The notes under the pieces were generated by a model that was given only the letters and a program-made list of their open reading frames with translations, was not told the origin of the DNA and did no database searches. The translations under genes and the position numbers were made by a program. DNA of 64,000 bases from Nymphaea colorata (Eukaryota > Streptophyta > Magnoliopsida > Nymphaeales > Nymphaeaceae): positions 10,662,802 to 10,726,801 of the forward strand of contig NC_045145.1 of NCBI RefSeq assembly GCF_008831285.2, written 5' to 3'. Shown here in pieces: positions 48,561-59,280 of the stretch. Numbering within the stretch: position 1 is the stretch's first letter; the number at the start of each line of letters is the position of its first letter.

Positions 48561-51500
48561 ATTGAAACAGGAAAAAGAGGGAGGTGCTCCCGTGAGGGGA
48601 GAGAAAGACCAGCAAGAAATGAAAAGAGGGCTAGGGTTGGACCAAATTTATATCAAATTTAAAAAATTACAAGAATGGTCCACCTTAGTAGTGTAGTTTT
48701 CGGAAAAGCGGTTATATTTTTCAAATATTCATGTCGCAACGTTTTTGCTAAAAACTTTTTCAAGAAGAGGCATGTGTTATTTTCAGCATGAGTCGGATAT
48801 TTCATACGAAATAGCGAATTGGTACCCTCTAAGTCCTTAAAATGTCCAAAAGAGAGTTTTTATTAAATTGTTTGCAATTTCAGTGAAAAAGTGAAATATT
48901 ATGTTGTATTTGCTCTATAATGCCTTTAGTTTTGTTTGAAATTTCAGAAAAAGGGTTCTGAGATCTCTTGTTTCTATATAATGATTACAATATTATTATT
49001 TGAATTTTTGGATGTGAGATACTATGTATTGTTGCATGTTTACTCGACTTTGTTTTGTTGCCATTAAATCAAGTTATAAAATGGCTTATTTTTGTTGTAT
49101 GAGAAACCGAGCCTAAGGGCAGTTTTTGTGAGAGGTAATAGACGATGTCTAATGATGAGAAACCCTCACATTTGAAATTCGAAGGCGAAACGTTGACTGT
49201 GTGCAACAGTTTATGTGAGTGGGAGCTTGTGTTTTTGCCCAGTGTTTGGCTTTGTCTCGGGAGGTGGTGGTGTGCGATAGCTCATTGTTGGCGCACACTC
49301 CTCTGTCTGTACTGGAGGGTCCATAGGGTATTGGGTGGCATAAGGGTCTGGGATTTTGTTGTTGTTGTTGGAGAGCGAGGCGTCTCCTGGTCCCTCAACC
49401 CGGGTGCCTAGAGGTGGCATGCTGCTGCAGCGGCGATCTGGGATATCTCAGGAAGCTTCACTACATGTTACCCTCGATCTGTTGGATCGCCTGGTGAAGA
49501 TGTGTTCTGTTTTGCCCGTCAGTGCCTATGGGGTTTTCTATTGTTGCTCAGCACGATGACCATGACATTGTCAGAGAACCACGGTTGGAAGCCTACAAAA
49601 TTTTGAAGGTTGTACACACCTCATTTTGTTTCTGATAATGAGACGTAACTTTTTGTGTGTTAAGATTTGGGTACTTATGGCTGTTGATCATAGGGACTCA
49701 TTCGTTTTTGTTTGAAGAGATAAAATATTACTTTGTTGGGCCATGTTCCATTTATAGCTGAATTTTTCCATACTTAGAGGAATTTTGACCCTTCTTTCTA
49801 TCTCTACAGATAGTTCTTGAGGGTTTGTAGCTATTAGATCGACCTTCTCATGCTTGTGATGGACGGGCATTGGCAGTCTGGACACTGCGTCGGATTTGGG
49901 CTTAGTGGTTATTTTAGTTGTTTGGGTCCAAGTGTTTTTATTGTTGAAATCAATAAGAAGTTGTATGTTACACCTGTTGCAAAACATGTTTCAACAAACA
50001 AAAATACCAGGTAAAACATATTAAGTAAAAATTCATTGACTTTATGCACTAGAATGAGTAGTAATGTCATCTGTTAGATGTTGAAGGTGATGCTTTGAGG
50101 GGTGGAGCATATGCTGATTTGTTATAGCTGGCAATAAAAGAGACAATAGGTTATATGTCCATATGTCCTCAATAGAGAACAAGTACTTATTTCATTTGTT
50201 ACACATTATACATGATGCATTTGATGGAGTTGAAAGATGTTTTATTGTACCATAGTTTAAATGAAGTAGATGTTGATTTGCCACTACCACAACCAACAAA
50301 GCAGACAATAGGTTGTAGTCATCTATTCTACTATACTTGAACATCTATAGAAATGTCGTTATTTGAGACTAAATCAATCATACAATGCTGCTATTGATTG
50401 AATGTCTTGTGTCTTGCATTCAGTACAAGCAATATTCACTGCCTTCGCATGACTTGTGTATGTCATTTGTTACACACAAGGGTGCAAGTTGAAGATGATT
50501 CTATTGAAGCATAGTTAGCTGAAACAGATGCTCAAGGAGTCACCAACAGTTAAAATAAATGATCAGTGGTAGACTGTGAAATGCCAAAGGCAACCATACA
50601 GTTAGCATATAGGCAAATGTGGATTGGAACTGAAAGGCTTCAATCCTAGATTAAATTGGTTCATAAATTTGGTAATCTTCACATAAATAATTTGTTTTTG
50701 AAGTTCACATGCTCATGAAGCTTGAATTAAGCATTCCTCAATTGATTAGATGTTTATAAAAAATTTGGAGTACCTATTAGTAATGATTTGTGATATATAT
50801 GGTAAGTTGTATGCACTCACATGCTTCATAAAAGTATGCACCAAATGTTTGAACAGTGGCCAATCATCAGTTCTGTTTATTTTATGTTGTCATTTTTTGA
50901 ATTCACAACCATTCTCACCAATCATTTCCAGCTTATTGAGTAGGATCTTTTATTTATACATGCATGCATTCAAAAGACAACCATAAGCTTTGTGATATGC
51001 AACTGTTGTATCATGTATATAAAGTACATGACATGCTCTATTTATTGGTATGACTTTTTGCTTTGATTCACAAATCCAAAAGTAGACTTGTGCATGCTTC
51101 TTAAGCTTTTGTGCTGTACACCTTTGGAGTAATTGTGCTGTACACCTTTGGAGTAAGTAACTTGCTATTGGTAGTTGGAGAACTAGATGGGAAGACCTTA
51201 TAAGTGAATGCTAAATGGAATAGCGATGTGCACCCATATGCAACCCAGAAAAAAAGAAGTTGAGTTGAGGACAATCTTTTGGGGAACTTCACCGTACATA
51301 AAATATGTAAGTATTTGGTATTAAATAATACATCTTATGTCTGTTGCTACATTTTACAACCCATGTGTATAACAAATGTTGCAGAGACTATCAATTGATT
51401 TGCACTTTAGTTATGCAAAGATCCTTATCCCCATAAGCAAGGGAAAATGTTTTGAAAATATTCTACTGTTGATTAGAGAAAGTGGTGTGAATCTGGAGGC

Positions 51501-51600
51501 AAATTAAAAATAGGGAAACAAAATTTAGGAAAAGGGAAAAATATTTGTTTGCTTGCATATAGAAAGTCATGTCAAGGTTGATTTCCAGCTTGGAAATAAA
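48561..51600. other. No gene recognised
   Basis: The 49140-49560 stretch is relatively GC-rich with overlapping short open frames on both strands but no known motif. The remainder is AT-rich. 51114-51150 has a tandem TTTGGAGTAA...GCTGTACACC duplication. Confidence 0.5.
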
Positions 51601-51609
51601 ATCCACATC

Positions 51610-53505
51610 TACTACAAAAAATAGCAGTTTTATTGACGTGAAGGAAATGTCAAAAGAAAAAGCAAAACCGTCAGTAATATATATATTAATGGCACACTGC
51701 ACCTGTAACGTAGATGGTGTCGCTGAAGAAACTGCGAAACCGTCATTGTTTTACCGACAGCATAGTAATGTTAGTAAACTTTGCACTATTACTGACAGGT
51801 ACTCTATGTGGTAAAAAGTTCGTTTTGTATTGACGTTTCCAGACCCTTAAAATAGTGGACAGCTAGACGAGCACAATCAGACCACGAATATATTCTAGTT
51901 AAAATAGCTTGTCGCCCACTGGACAAAGGCAGCGAAGTGTAAATGATGATGATTGATAGGACGGTGCACAAAATTGTAGGTTGCAGTTGCATTAAAGTGA
52001 ACGGTTGTAGATGGATAGGTTGTTGAAGCAGTAAAATGATCTACCATGAAATATTGAAATGCTTTCCAATCTAATTTACATAAACTAAAAAAGTAGAGAA
52101 TTAGAGCTGTGTGTGAGCATCAGAAGCGCGGTAACTAAATGAAAAGGGAAAACGAGCGTGTGTGAGCGTCGGGAGCAGCTAATTAGAGCAGAGAATTTGT
52201 GCAGAGGAAACCTCATTACACACTGCCCTAACAGATGGCCGATGAAGGTGGGTGCACTTGTTACTGACCGTGGCCAGTGAAGGTGGGTGCGATATGGACG
52301 ACGGTGGCCAGTGGAGGTGGGTCGCCAATGGAGGTCGTCACATCGACGGTGTGCAGCTTCATTGCTGGAGGTAAAGAAGACCTGCAGTTAGGGCTGCACA
52401 GGAGCCGAGTCGAGCCCAAGCTTGGCCAGTTCAAATTTGACTCGTCTGAAAACACTCGAGCTCGAGCTTGGCTCTAAAGTCTTGACTCGAGCTCCTTATA
52501 GCAAGCTCGATCTCGAGTTGCCTACGCAAAATCGAGCTGGAACTCGATTAGTTTAACCCATTTAATTCGTTTAATATTAACTCGTGTAAGCATTAACTCG
52601 CTCAACTTGTGTAAGCATTAACTCGTTTAACTCTATAACTTGTAAAACCGGTTTTGACAATATTATATAGAGTATTGGTTTGCGAGTTGAGTTGAGTATA
52701 AACGAATCGAGTTCCTGAAACTCCAATTCGACTCGTTTATCATTTCGAGTATCATTATAAACTCGAACTCAGCTCATTTATAAACGAGTCGAGCACAAGC
52801 TGAGTTTTTTCGAGCGAATACTAGTTGAGCCCGAATGACTGGGTTACTTGTGCAGCCATACCTGCAGTGAGAAAACAGAAAGTAGAAAGGGGGAAAGGGA
52901 ATCCGATGGAGAAAATAAGGGTTAGCATTGATTGACTGGAACAGCAGAACCGTCAGTAAGAGAGGCTACATTGATGCGCACCGAAACCTATCAGTAAAAC
53001 GAACATACACTGAGGGCAAGGGAAACTTTAGTGATAAACTTATAAATACTGATGACTCAAGAAAAAAATGTCAATAATAAACAGAAAAATACTGACGACG
53101 CAAGTGATAATCAATCAACAATGACGATTGACGAAGGCCATCAGTAAAAGTTGAATCCTTACCGACATGCACGAAATACATTAGAACCTATTCCCTCCGC
53201 GAGGGACACCATTACTGTTACTGACAGGCACCCATAAGGTCAGTGAAACATTGACCACTGACGAGTATAGTCAAACGAGACTATTGGCTGAAATGAATAT
53301 TGATTATCCGTTAGTTCATCAGTAAATATCCAGTTTTTAGTGACGACTCTTTCCGGAAATCAGCAAATATGAAGCTTTTCTGAAAACTATATCCGACTGT
53401 AGATAAAAGCTTTTTTTATTGATACCATTGGGACGCCGCCGACGAAATCCTTTTTTAACAGACGGTTTTGTTTCCCGTCAGTAAAAGTTCGCTTTGTTTG
53501 TAGTG
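51610..53505. mobile_element. CACTA-like non-autonomous element
   Basis: The right end reads AAGCGAACTTTTAC in complement behind CACTACAAACAAAG. The left end reads TACTACAAAAAATAGC, the same terminus with C changed to T. Subterminal regions on both sides are studded with ACCGTCAGTAA/TTACTGACGG words in both orientations, as in EnSpm/CACTA elements. No transposase is present. Flanks ATC and ATT match at only two of three, so the boundaries are likely but not certain. Confidence 0.65.
52389..52860. mobile_element. hAT-type MITE rich in GAGCTCGAGC, nested in the CACTA-like element
   Basis: 472 bp. TAGGGCTGCACAGGAGCC at the left pairs with the complement of TGTGCAGCCATA at the right. CCTGCAGT lies directly outside both ends (52381-52388 and 52861-52868), a perfect 8-bp duplication. 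The interior is filled with ACTCGAGC/GAGCTCG words. Remnants of similar sequence lie at 2.1-2.6 kb and 54.5-54.8 kb. Confidence 0.88.
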
Positions 53506-53508
53506 ATT

Positions 53509-55027
53509 TGATTTACTTGGGAAGTTGTTTCTTTCAACTTCTTGCATATGGATGTATATACCTAGTGTTGACCTCATTCACACTTTTAATTTAAACAACC
53601 AAGGGCTCTGTTTGGGAGCTAGCATTCAAATGAAAACCTCACAACCTTTTTGGGTGCTCTACTTTTGATATCTCGCCAAGCTACCAGGACACGGATTCTT
53701 TGCAAAGAACTAATTTAATTGAGCTGGCTAACATGGCGTCCTACATTGTTGCATGGTAGTAACTAGGGACTTTCACATATAAAGGTCCATACTGGAGAGA
53801 GAGATCGAAAAAATTTGTAAAGAGAGAAAGGTAGATGAATAAATCGATTGATCACCAGACGTCGGGAGAGAAAGAGGGACAGAAACAGCGGTTCTAGAAA
53901 GCAAGTGGAAGACCTTTTTTTCTCAGACGACCTTTTCGACTCGGCACTTCCTTAAGCTCCATTCTCTAACCATGTCTTTGGATTCCATTGCTCGTCAAAA
54001 GAGGTGGATTATTAAACTTTGATATGCCAAGTTGATCGATCGGCAAAGAGAGGCAGATGAGAGAGAGAGAGAGAGAGAAATCTGATTGTCACTCTGAGTC
54101 GGAGGGATATGATTGTCAGTCGGTAATTTGGCACCAGAAGAACATATTCTAACTTCGTATGTGGGGGCTGCACGAGCAGAATATCTGTAGAACGATAGAT
54201 ACATCCTTCGAATCAATGCATTGTTCTAGGATCTGCACACGATACGAGGGGAACGTGGCATGAAAGGAACAAGGGGTGAAATGGTTTGCCTCCAAGGCAG
54301 ATTCGTAATTAATGTCTTTGATGAGAAGTCGATGCGTTTTACCATTATAGGAATGGTTAGGCTCTTAGAGTCTTCGGTCAGGTCCACTCTTCGGTAAGAA
54401 GGTGAAGCGTTTTACCATTATTGAAATGAGCGAGTTGAAAGACGGGCCTCTTCCATAGGTTTTCCGTAGGAATGTATAACGAGCGAGTTGAGTTTGCTTG
54501 AGATTGGCTCAACCTTAACTGTAGTTCAAGTCAAACTTTATAAGGCGAGTTTGAGCTTGGAAAATGAAATCCGAGCTCTAGCTTGGCTCATTTAAACTCA
54601 TGTCACTTGAAGAAAATGATAACTAATAGAAAGGGTGATAAAATTCATTAACAAATTATCGAAATGCCTTTAATAATTGGTAAACAAGGAAACATGAGTC
54701 GAATGGGGTTTAAACGAGTTGAGTTGGAATAACTCGAAAATGACTTAGTTTATAACTCGAGTTTTAAATTAAGTTGGAGCTCGACTGGTTTATGGTGGGG
54801 TTGTGGTAATTGGACGCCTCCAAGCACGTGGAGTTGCGGGAGGAAACCCCAGTGACGTCCTTTGTTCGGGAAACGAACATATGGCTGCATGGAAGCATCT
54901 AACGCGACCCAAAAAGCTTTCCGGAACAACCACCGAATATTCGGCCTCTCGTTAACCACTCAGACTCCCGCGTACTTCCTTGGTCCCGTGTCCATCTTCA
55001 TACGGAGTGCGCGAAAATCGAGCTACG

Positions 55028-55072
<45 letters not shown>

Positions 55073-55242
55073 TCGTCGAGGCAACAAATATTAGGTTCCT
55101 CAATAATGGGGCACAATGGTATTTCTCTAATCATTATCTGTTTGTGGAGGTCCTTGTTTCTCCTTTTAATTCATTAGGGTTCTGTGTCATGTCTAGTTGA
55201 ATTAGTTTTGACTTGTTTTGCCCTATGCATGAACCCAAAAAG
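53509..55242 (+). other. Region upstream of the inositol monophosphatase gene
   Basis: Contains GA at 54059-54079, a GAGCTC-type repeat remnant (54480-54790) and a (CT)n tract at about 55031-55070. The stretch at 54840-55030 is less AT-rich and could include promoter or 5'-UTR sequence of the downstream gene, but no TATA box or start site can be assigned. Confidence 0.5.
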
Positions 55243-57151
55243 ATGTTGTCGGAACGTACCTGATTGTGGCGATTGAAGCGGCGAAAGGAGCTGGAGATGT
55301 AAGAGATTCTTTCCCCCCCTTGCAAATTGGTAAAGTTGGTGCTTGGCAGTGTTCTGGTTGGAGTTCTAATTTTGATTGGTTGGTGATATTTAGGTGATCC
55401 GTAAAGGATTTTACCAATCAAAACATGTAGAGCATAAAGGCCAGGTAATTATTTTAGGAGTGCATTGTGGTACCTAAGCTATTTGGGTTGTTTTTATTCT
55501 GGTTGTTATATGTTTGTTGCGCTCCTTAGGTTGTGATTCTTTTATGCATTCAAGTTCTGTGAAAGTGAAAACGAACTATTTTCCCTCAATATGGAGATTA
55601 CTGTGAGCAATGGTTTTTCCCCTAAACTACTGGGTTCTGTTCCGTATTAATCGTCTACCGCTGGTACTTCTTGCACGTCTTGTTTCTCAGGTGTGGTTTG
55701 AATTTTTGGTTTTTCTACTCGTGTCCTTTTATTGGTCCTGTTTTTGTTCTCGTCCTTTTATTGGTCTTGATTTGCTTGTGGGTCTTTCTAGAATCAGATG
55801 TGGAATTCGATGAGGGCAACTAATGTTTGTGTGTGTGTGTGTGTGTATGAACACCTTCTAGGCGTAACCCAAATACTATTTTTTTTTTTTTACACAGTTT
55901 GGCATGGTGATACTAATTAATTAGTCCATTGGACAATGATTGAAAGCTTCCCTTCTGTTCAAGTTTGTGAACGGCACTTGTCATTCTTTTGCAATGAAAA
56001 TTGTTCCTCTACATTATGCCAAAGAATATCGATTGTTGAAAACGTTGATTCCCCCATGAAGGTGGTATCAGTAGTTTAAATGTTGACTGATAATATGTAC
56101 ATGACTTGGTTCCCGTATAGGAATTCAATTTAGTCTGTGTTTGCTTTTGTGGCAACCAATTCCTGGTAACCGAGACTGCTTTATTTCATTAGTGTATTTG
56201 AATGTCAGTTAAATTTATTTCTCTTATTGGAGATCATTGCATGTGCAATACTTTTGTTCAATGTCTGGATAATTTAGTCTAATCTAGTAACGCTTTAATC
56301 TTTATAGGGAATACCATATTAGCTTGTTTTTGTTGCGTTTGATGCTTGCTAAACATTTGGCTTTTGTATGCTTGGACTATTTACACTGATGTGTTTTTCT
56401 TTACATTCCTTTTAATGTCCCATCTTTTCTCGATTTGTTTCCTTTCTCCACTTTTCTTTTCATCTGTTTTCTTTGTTTGATCCCTGGGGAGCACAAATCC
56501 ACCTATGCTTTGGCTTTTACGCCAGACCACAAACACTGTATTCAAGCTGGAGATGCCTCCTTAACTTTTGAAAATTTAGCTGATTACCAGGCCATATGTG
56601 TATACGTTTCCTTTTCCCATTCTTTCAGTGACTCCTTTTTTTCTTTTTTTTATCCCATTGAAGGTTGATCTGGTTACCGAGACTGATAAGGCCTGTGAAG
56701 AGCTTATATTCAATCATCTCAAAAAGCATTTTTCTGACCATAAGGTATTATATGTGGGTAAATTTCCACTGGATAGGGAATGGAGAGAGCTGTTACTGAA
56801 CCGTCATTATCATGATGACCATTTCTATTTTCAAAGTTTATAGGAGAAGAAACTTCTGCATCACTTGGAACTGTAGAACTGACTGATGATCCTACTTGGA
56901 TAGTTGATCCTCTTGATGGAACAACCAATTTTGTTCATGGGTATGGACTGGTTCCGTTTTCTTGTGTTCTTTACATTTAGAATATTTTCTTGCAAGATTT
57001 CAATGGACTACACACTCAAAGTCTGCAAAGTGCTTGATGCTTATCTTAATGATGGGTGTTTTTCAGGTTCCCTTTTGTTTGTGTTTCAATTGGCCTTACA
57101 ATCGGAAAAATTCCTACTGTTGGTGTTATATACAACCCAATAATCAATGAG
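55243..57151 (+). CDS. VTC4: Inositol monophosphatase family enzyme (VTC4/IMP type), 5' exons; gene continues past the right edge
   Basis: Mg2+-dependent phosphatase of the family that hydrolyses myo-inositol 1-phosphate and, in plants, L-galactose 1-phosphate for ascorbate synthesis. Exons: up to 55298 ([14 protein letters not shown]), 55394-55444 ([17 protein letters not shown]), 56664-56744 ([20 protein letters not shown]), 56837-56940 ([20 protein letters not shown], then [15 protein letters not shown]) and 57067-57151 ([16 protein letters not shown]...YNPIINE). Phases join cleanly. Metal-binding GEE and DPLDGTTNF motifs are intact. The later half of the enzyme is not found before 64000, so the next intron exceeds 6.8 kb. 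One oddity: the ATG at 55243 is two bases out of frame with the first exon, implying an upstream start exon, a sequence error or a disabling insertion. The symbol reflects family resemblance, not proven orthology. Confidence 0.85.
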
Positions 57152-57233
57152 GTAAGCATATGTATGCTTGTGATGTTTATATTTTTATGTGCTTAATTAT
57201 CAAGCATTCCAGGCAATAGAAACTGTTGACGGA

Positions 57234-57476
57234 TCTTGGTGTTTGGGTTCGGGTCTGGACCCGATCCAGTATGTCCTAATTAGGGCATACTTATATCATT
57301 GTAAACCCTAATCTAAAGTTTTAATGAAATCTTAAAAGAGAGAGAGTCTGGTCGCTAGTGGGCGCCAGTTCCTCCTCGTTCGTGGTTTTTTTCTTCAAGC
57401 TGAGGGTTTTTCCACGTTACATCATGTTAATCGTATTCCTTTATTCTTGATCTTCGTGTTTCTACATGGTATCAGA
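57234..57476 (+). repeat. 5' LTR of Copia copy 2
   Basis: 243 bp from TGTTGACGGATCTTGG to TTCTACA. Contains the element's promoter by position. Confidence 0.94.
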
Positions 57477-57488
57477 GCCGTGAAGTTC
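57477..57488 (+). promoter_or_regulatory. Primer-binding site, initiator tRNA-Met type
   Basis: TGGTATCAGAGC directly after the LTR, identical to that of Copia copy 1. Confidence 0.92.
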
Positions 57489-58240
57489 CGGCGTGTCTGA
57501 TTCGCGTTTTGTTTCTGTTGTGGTCGTGTGAGAGGAGGACTCGTGCCGGCACTGTTCATTGACCATCGCCCGACGCCGTGCCGTTAGTGTTTGCTGCCCG
57601 ATGGGGACGCGGTCATCGCCCGACGCTGTTGGTGTTCAGGCATCTATTCCAACAACTCACTCGGCGCCGTTGGAGTTCCGGCGTCTTTTCTAGCGCCTCA
57701 CTCGACGCCGTTGGAGCTCCGGCGACGCCTCGACGCCCTCTGGAGTTCTTTCCGGAGACTCTGTTTCTGCCCTGCTTGCCGCTGTGAAGCTCCGGTGGAC
57801 CTCGACGAAGGCTGTTGTGCCCGACGGTGCATCTTCTGGCTGCATCGCCTGAGAACGTTGCCGCCGCCGCCCCCAGCGTCTCCAACTGCGTCGCCCGTTG
57901 TTACTCCATCGCCTGGTGGAGTCCCTGCGTCGCCCGGTGGAGTCCCAGCGTCACCAGCTGTTGCCGCCCTGCCGCTGCCTAGCCTCTGCCGCCCTGCTTC
58001 TGACGCTCCGCCCTGCTGCCTCAGCGTCGCCCGACGCTCCTTGTCGCCCTGTTGCCTCAACGTCGCCCGACGCTCCCTGTCCGTTGCTTCTTGCCCCCCC
58101 TTCACCGTCTGCCTTGCCTGCTGCCTTGCCTTGCCTGCTTCATCGTCTGCCGTTGTGCCTTGCCTTGCCTACTTCATCGTCTGCCGCTGCTCGCTGCTAC
58201 TGTTCCTTTTCTGCTCTCTTTATAGCGCTGGTCTGTGATT
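57489..58240 (+). other. GC-rich leader between primer site and gag
   Basis: About 700 bp much richer in GC than its surroundings, with TCGCCCGACGC recurring near 57567, 57616, 58025 and 58061 and a CCTGGTGGAGTCCC-type repeat near 57912-57945. Overlapping open frames on both strands are composition artefacts. It may hold packaging or translation signals, or be acquired sequence. Confidence 0.6.
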
Positions 58241-59278
58241 ATGGCAGCGTCTTCCTCGTCCACCGTCAACACTGATCAATCTGAAATTGGGTCTTATAGA
58301 CCTGAGAATGTTCCCGTTCAAGTCACAACTATTCGCCTTACCAAGGAGAACTATGTCTCGTGGTCGGCTGCTATGACTATGGGGATTGCAGGCCGCGGTC
58401 GGATTGCCTATATCAATGGAAGAAAACCTGAACTGGCAGAGACAAGTGGTGTGTGGGACACTTGGTTTCTTGAGGATAATCAAGTAAAAACTTGGATTGT
58501 CAACTCTGTTTCAGCTGATATCCAACCCCTTATTCTTCGAAAGAAGACTGCGAGAGACATGTGGGTGATTTTGGAGCAAATGTATGGCCAGAAGAAAACA
58601 ACTATCCGGACTTACCAACTCATGAAGACTGTCTATGGAATTCGTCAAAGGAACTTATCTGTTGCAGATTATTATGGGGCTTTGAAAGCCAAGTGGGAGG
58701 TTCTTGATTATTATTATGACATTAAGTGGCATTGTCCTTATGATCAGGCACTTCATGTTGCTAAAGAGTGGGAAAATAGGGTGTTCCTCTTATTAGCTGG
58801 TTTAAATGATGAGTTTGAAGGTGTTAGAAGCCAGATTCTGAATTCAGGAGAAGTGTCGAGTATTGAGGATGTGTATTCTCGTGTTGAAGCTGAAGAACAG
58901 AGGAGGCTGGTTACTGCTGGGGGAAAGAGAAATCTCATGTCATATAATGAGAGATCTGCTCTTGTTAGTCGGGGTCCTGGACGCACCACTAGATCTCTTC
59001 GTAGATGTACTCATTGCAAGAAGAATGGTCATACTGTGGATTTTTGTTGGGGTCTTCATCCCGAGAAAAAGGGTAACAAAGGGAAATCATCTAATGGGAA
59101 GCCGACTGTCTCTGAGGAGACAAAATCTAGTGGAGGAAAGATCTCCATTTCTGCTGAACAACTTCGGGAACTGAGGGCTTATTTGGGTCGGATCGATGTC
59201 AATCAGGTTGAGGCATCAGATGAGATAAAGGCTAGTCATGCTCTTGCCATTGTAGGGATAAAGGTAACTCTTGTGTAG
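58241..59278 (+). CDS. Copia Gag polyprotein region
   Basis: Forms the retrotransposon particle and binds element RNA. Open from ATG 58241 for 345 residues. The N-terminus has the plant Copia gag layout (LTKENYVSWSAAMTM, then TARDMWVILEQMYG). The zinc knuckle CTHCKKNGHTVDFCW (CX2CX4HX4C) is near residue 260. It ends at 59278, where the protease frame begins one base shifted. In intact Copia elements gag and pol are usually one frame, so this is more likely a single-base lesion than programmed frameshifting, though the latter cannot be excluded. Confidence 0.88.
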   Translation: MAASSSSTVNTDQSEIGSYRPENVPVQVTTIRLTKENYVSWSAAMTMGIAGRGRIAYINGRKPELAETSGVWDTWFLEDNQVKTWIVNSVSADIQPLILRKKTARDMWVILEQMYGQKKTTIRTYQLMKTVYGIRQRNLSVADYYGALKAKWEVLDYYYDIKWHCPYDQALHVAKEWENRVFLLLAGLNDEFEGVRSQILNSGEVSSIEDVYSRVEAEEQRRLVTAGGKRNLMSYNERSALVSRGPGRTTRSLRRCTHCKKNGHTVDFCWGLHPEKKGNKGKSSNGKPTVSEETKSSGGKISISAEQLRELRAYLGRIDVNQVEASDEIKASHALAIVGIKVTLV

Positions 59279-59280
59279 GG

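Noticed and set aside
57578-58275. Long open frames on both strands, up to 215 codons, before Copia gag
   Set aside because: GC-rich, low-complexity Copia leader; translations are Ala/Pro/Ser/Arg-rich without motifs and overlap on both strands.
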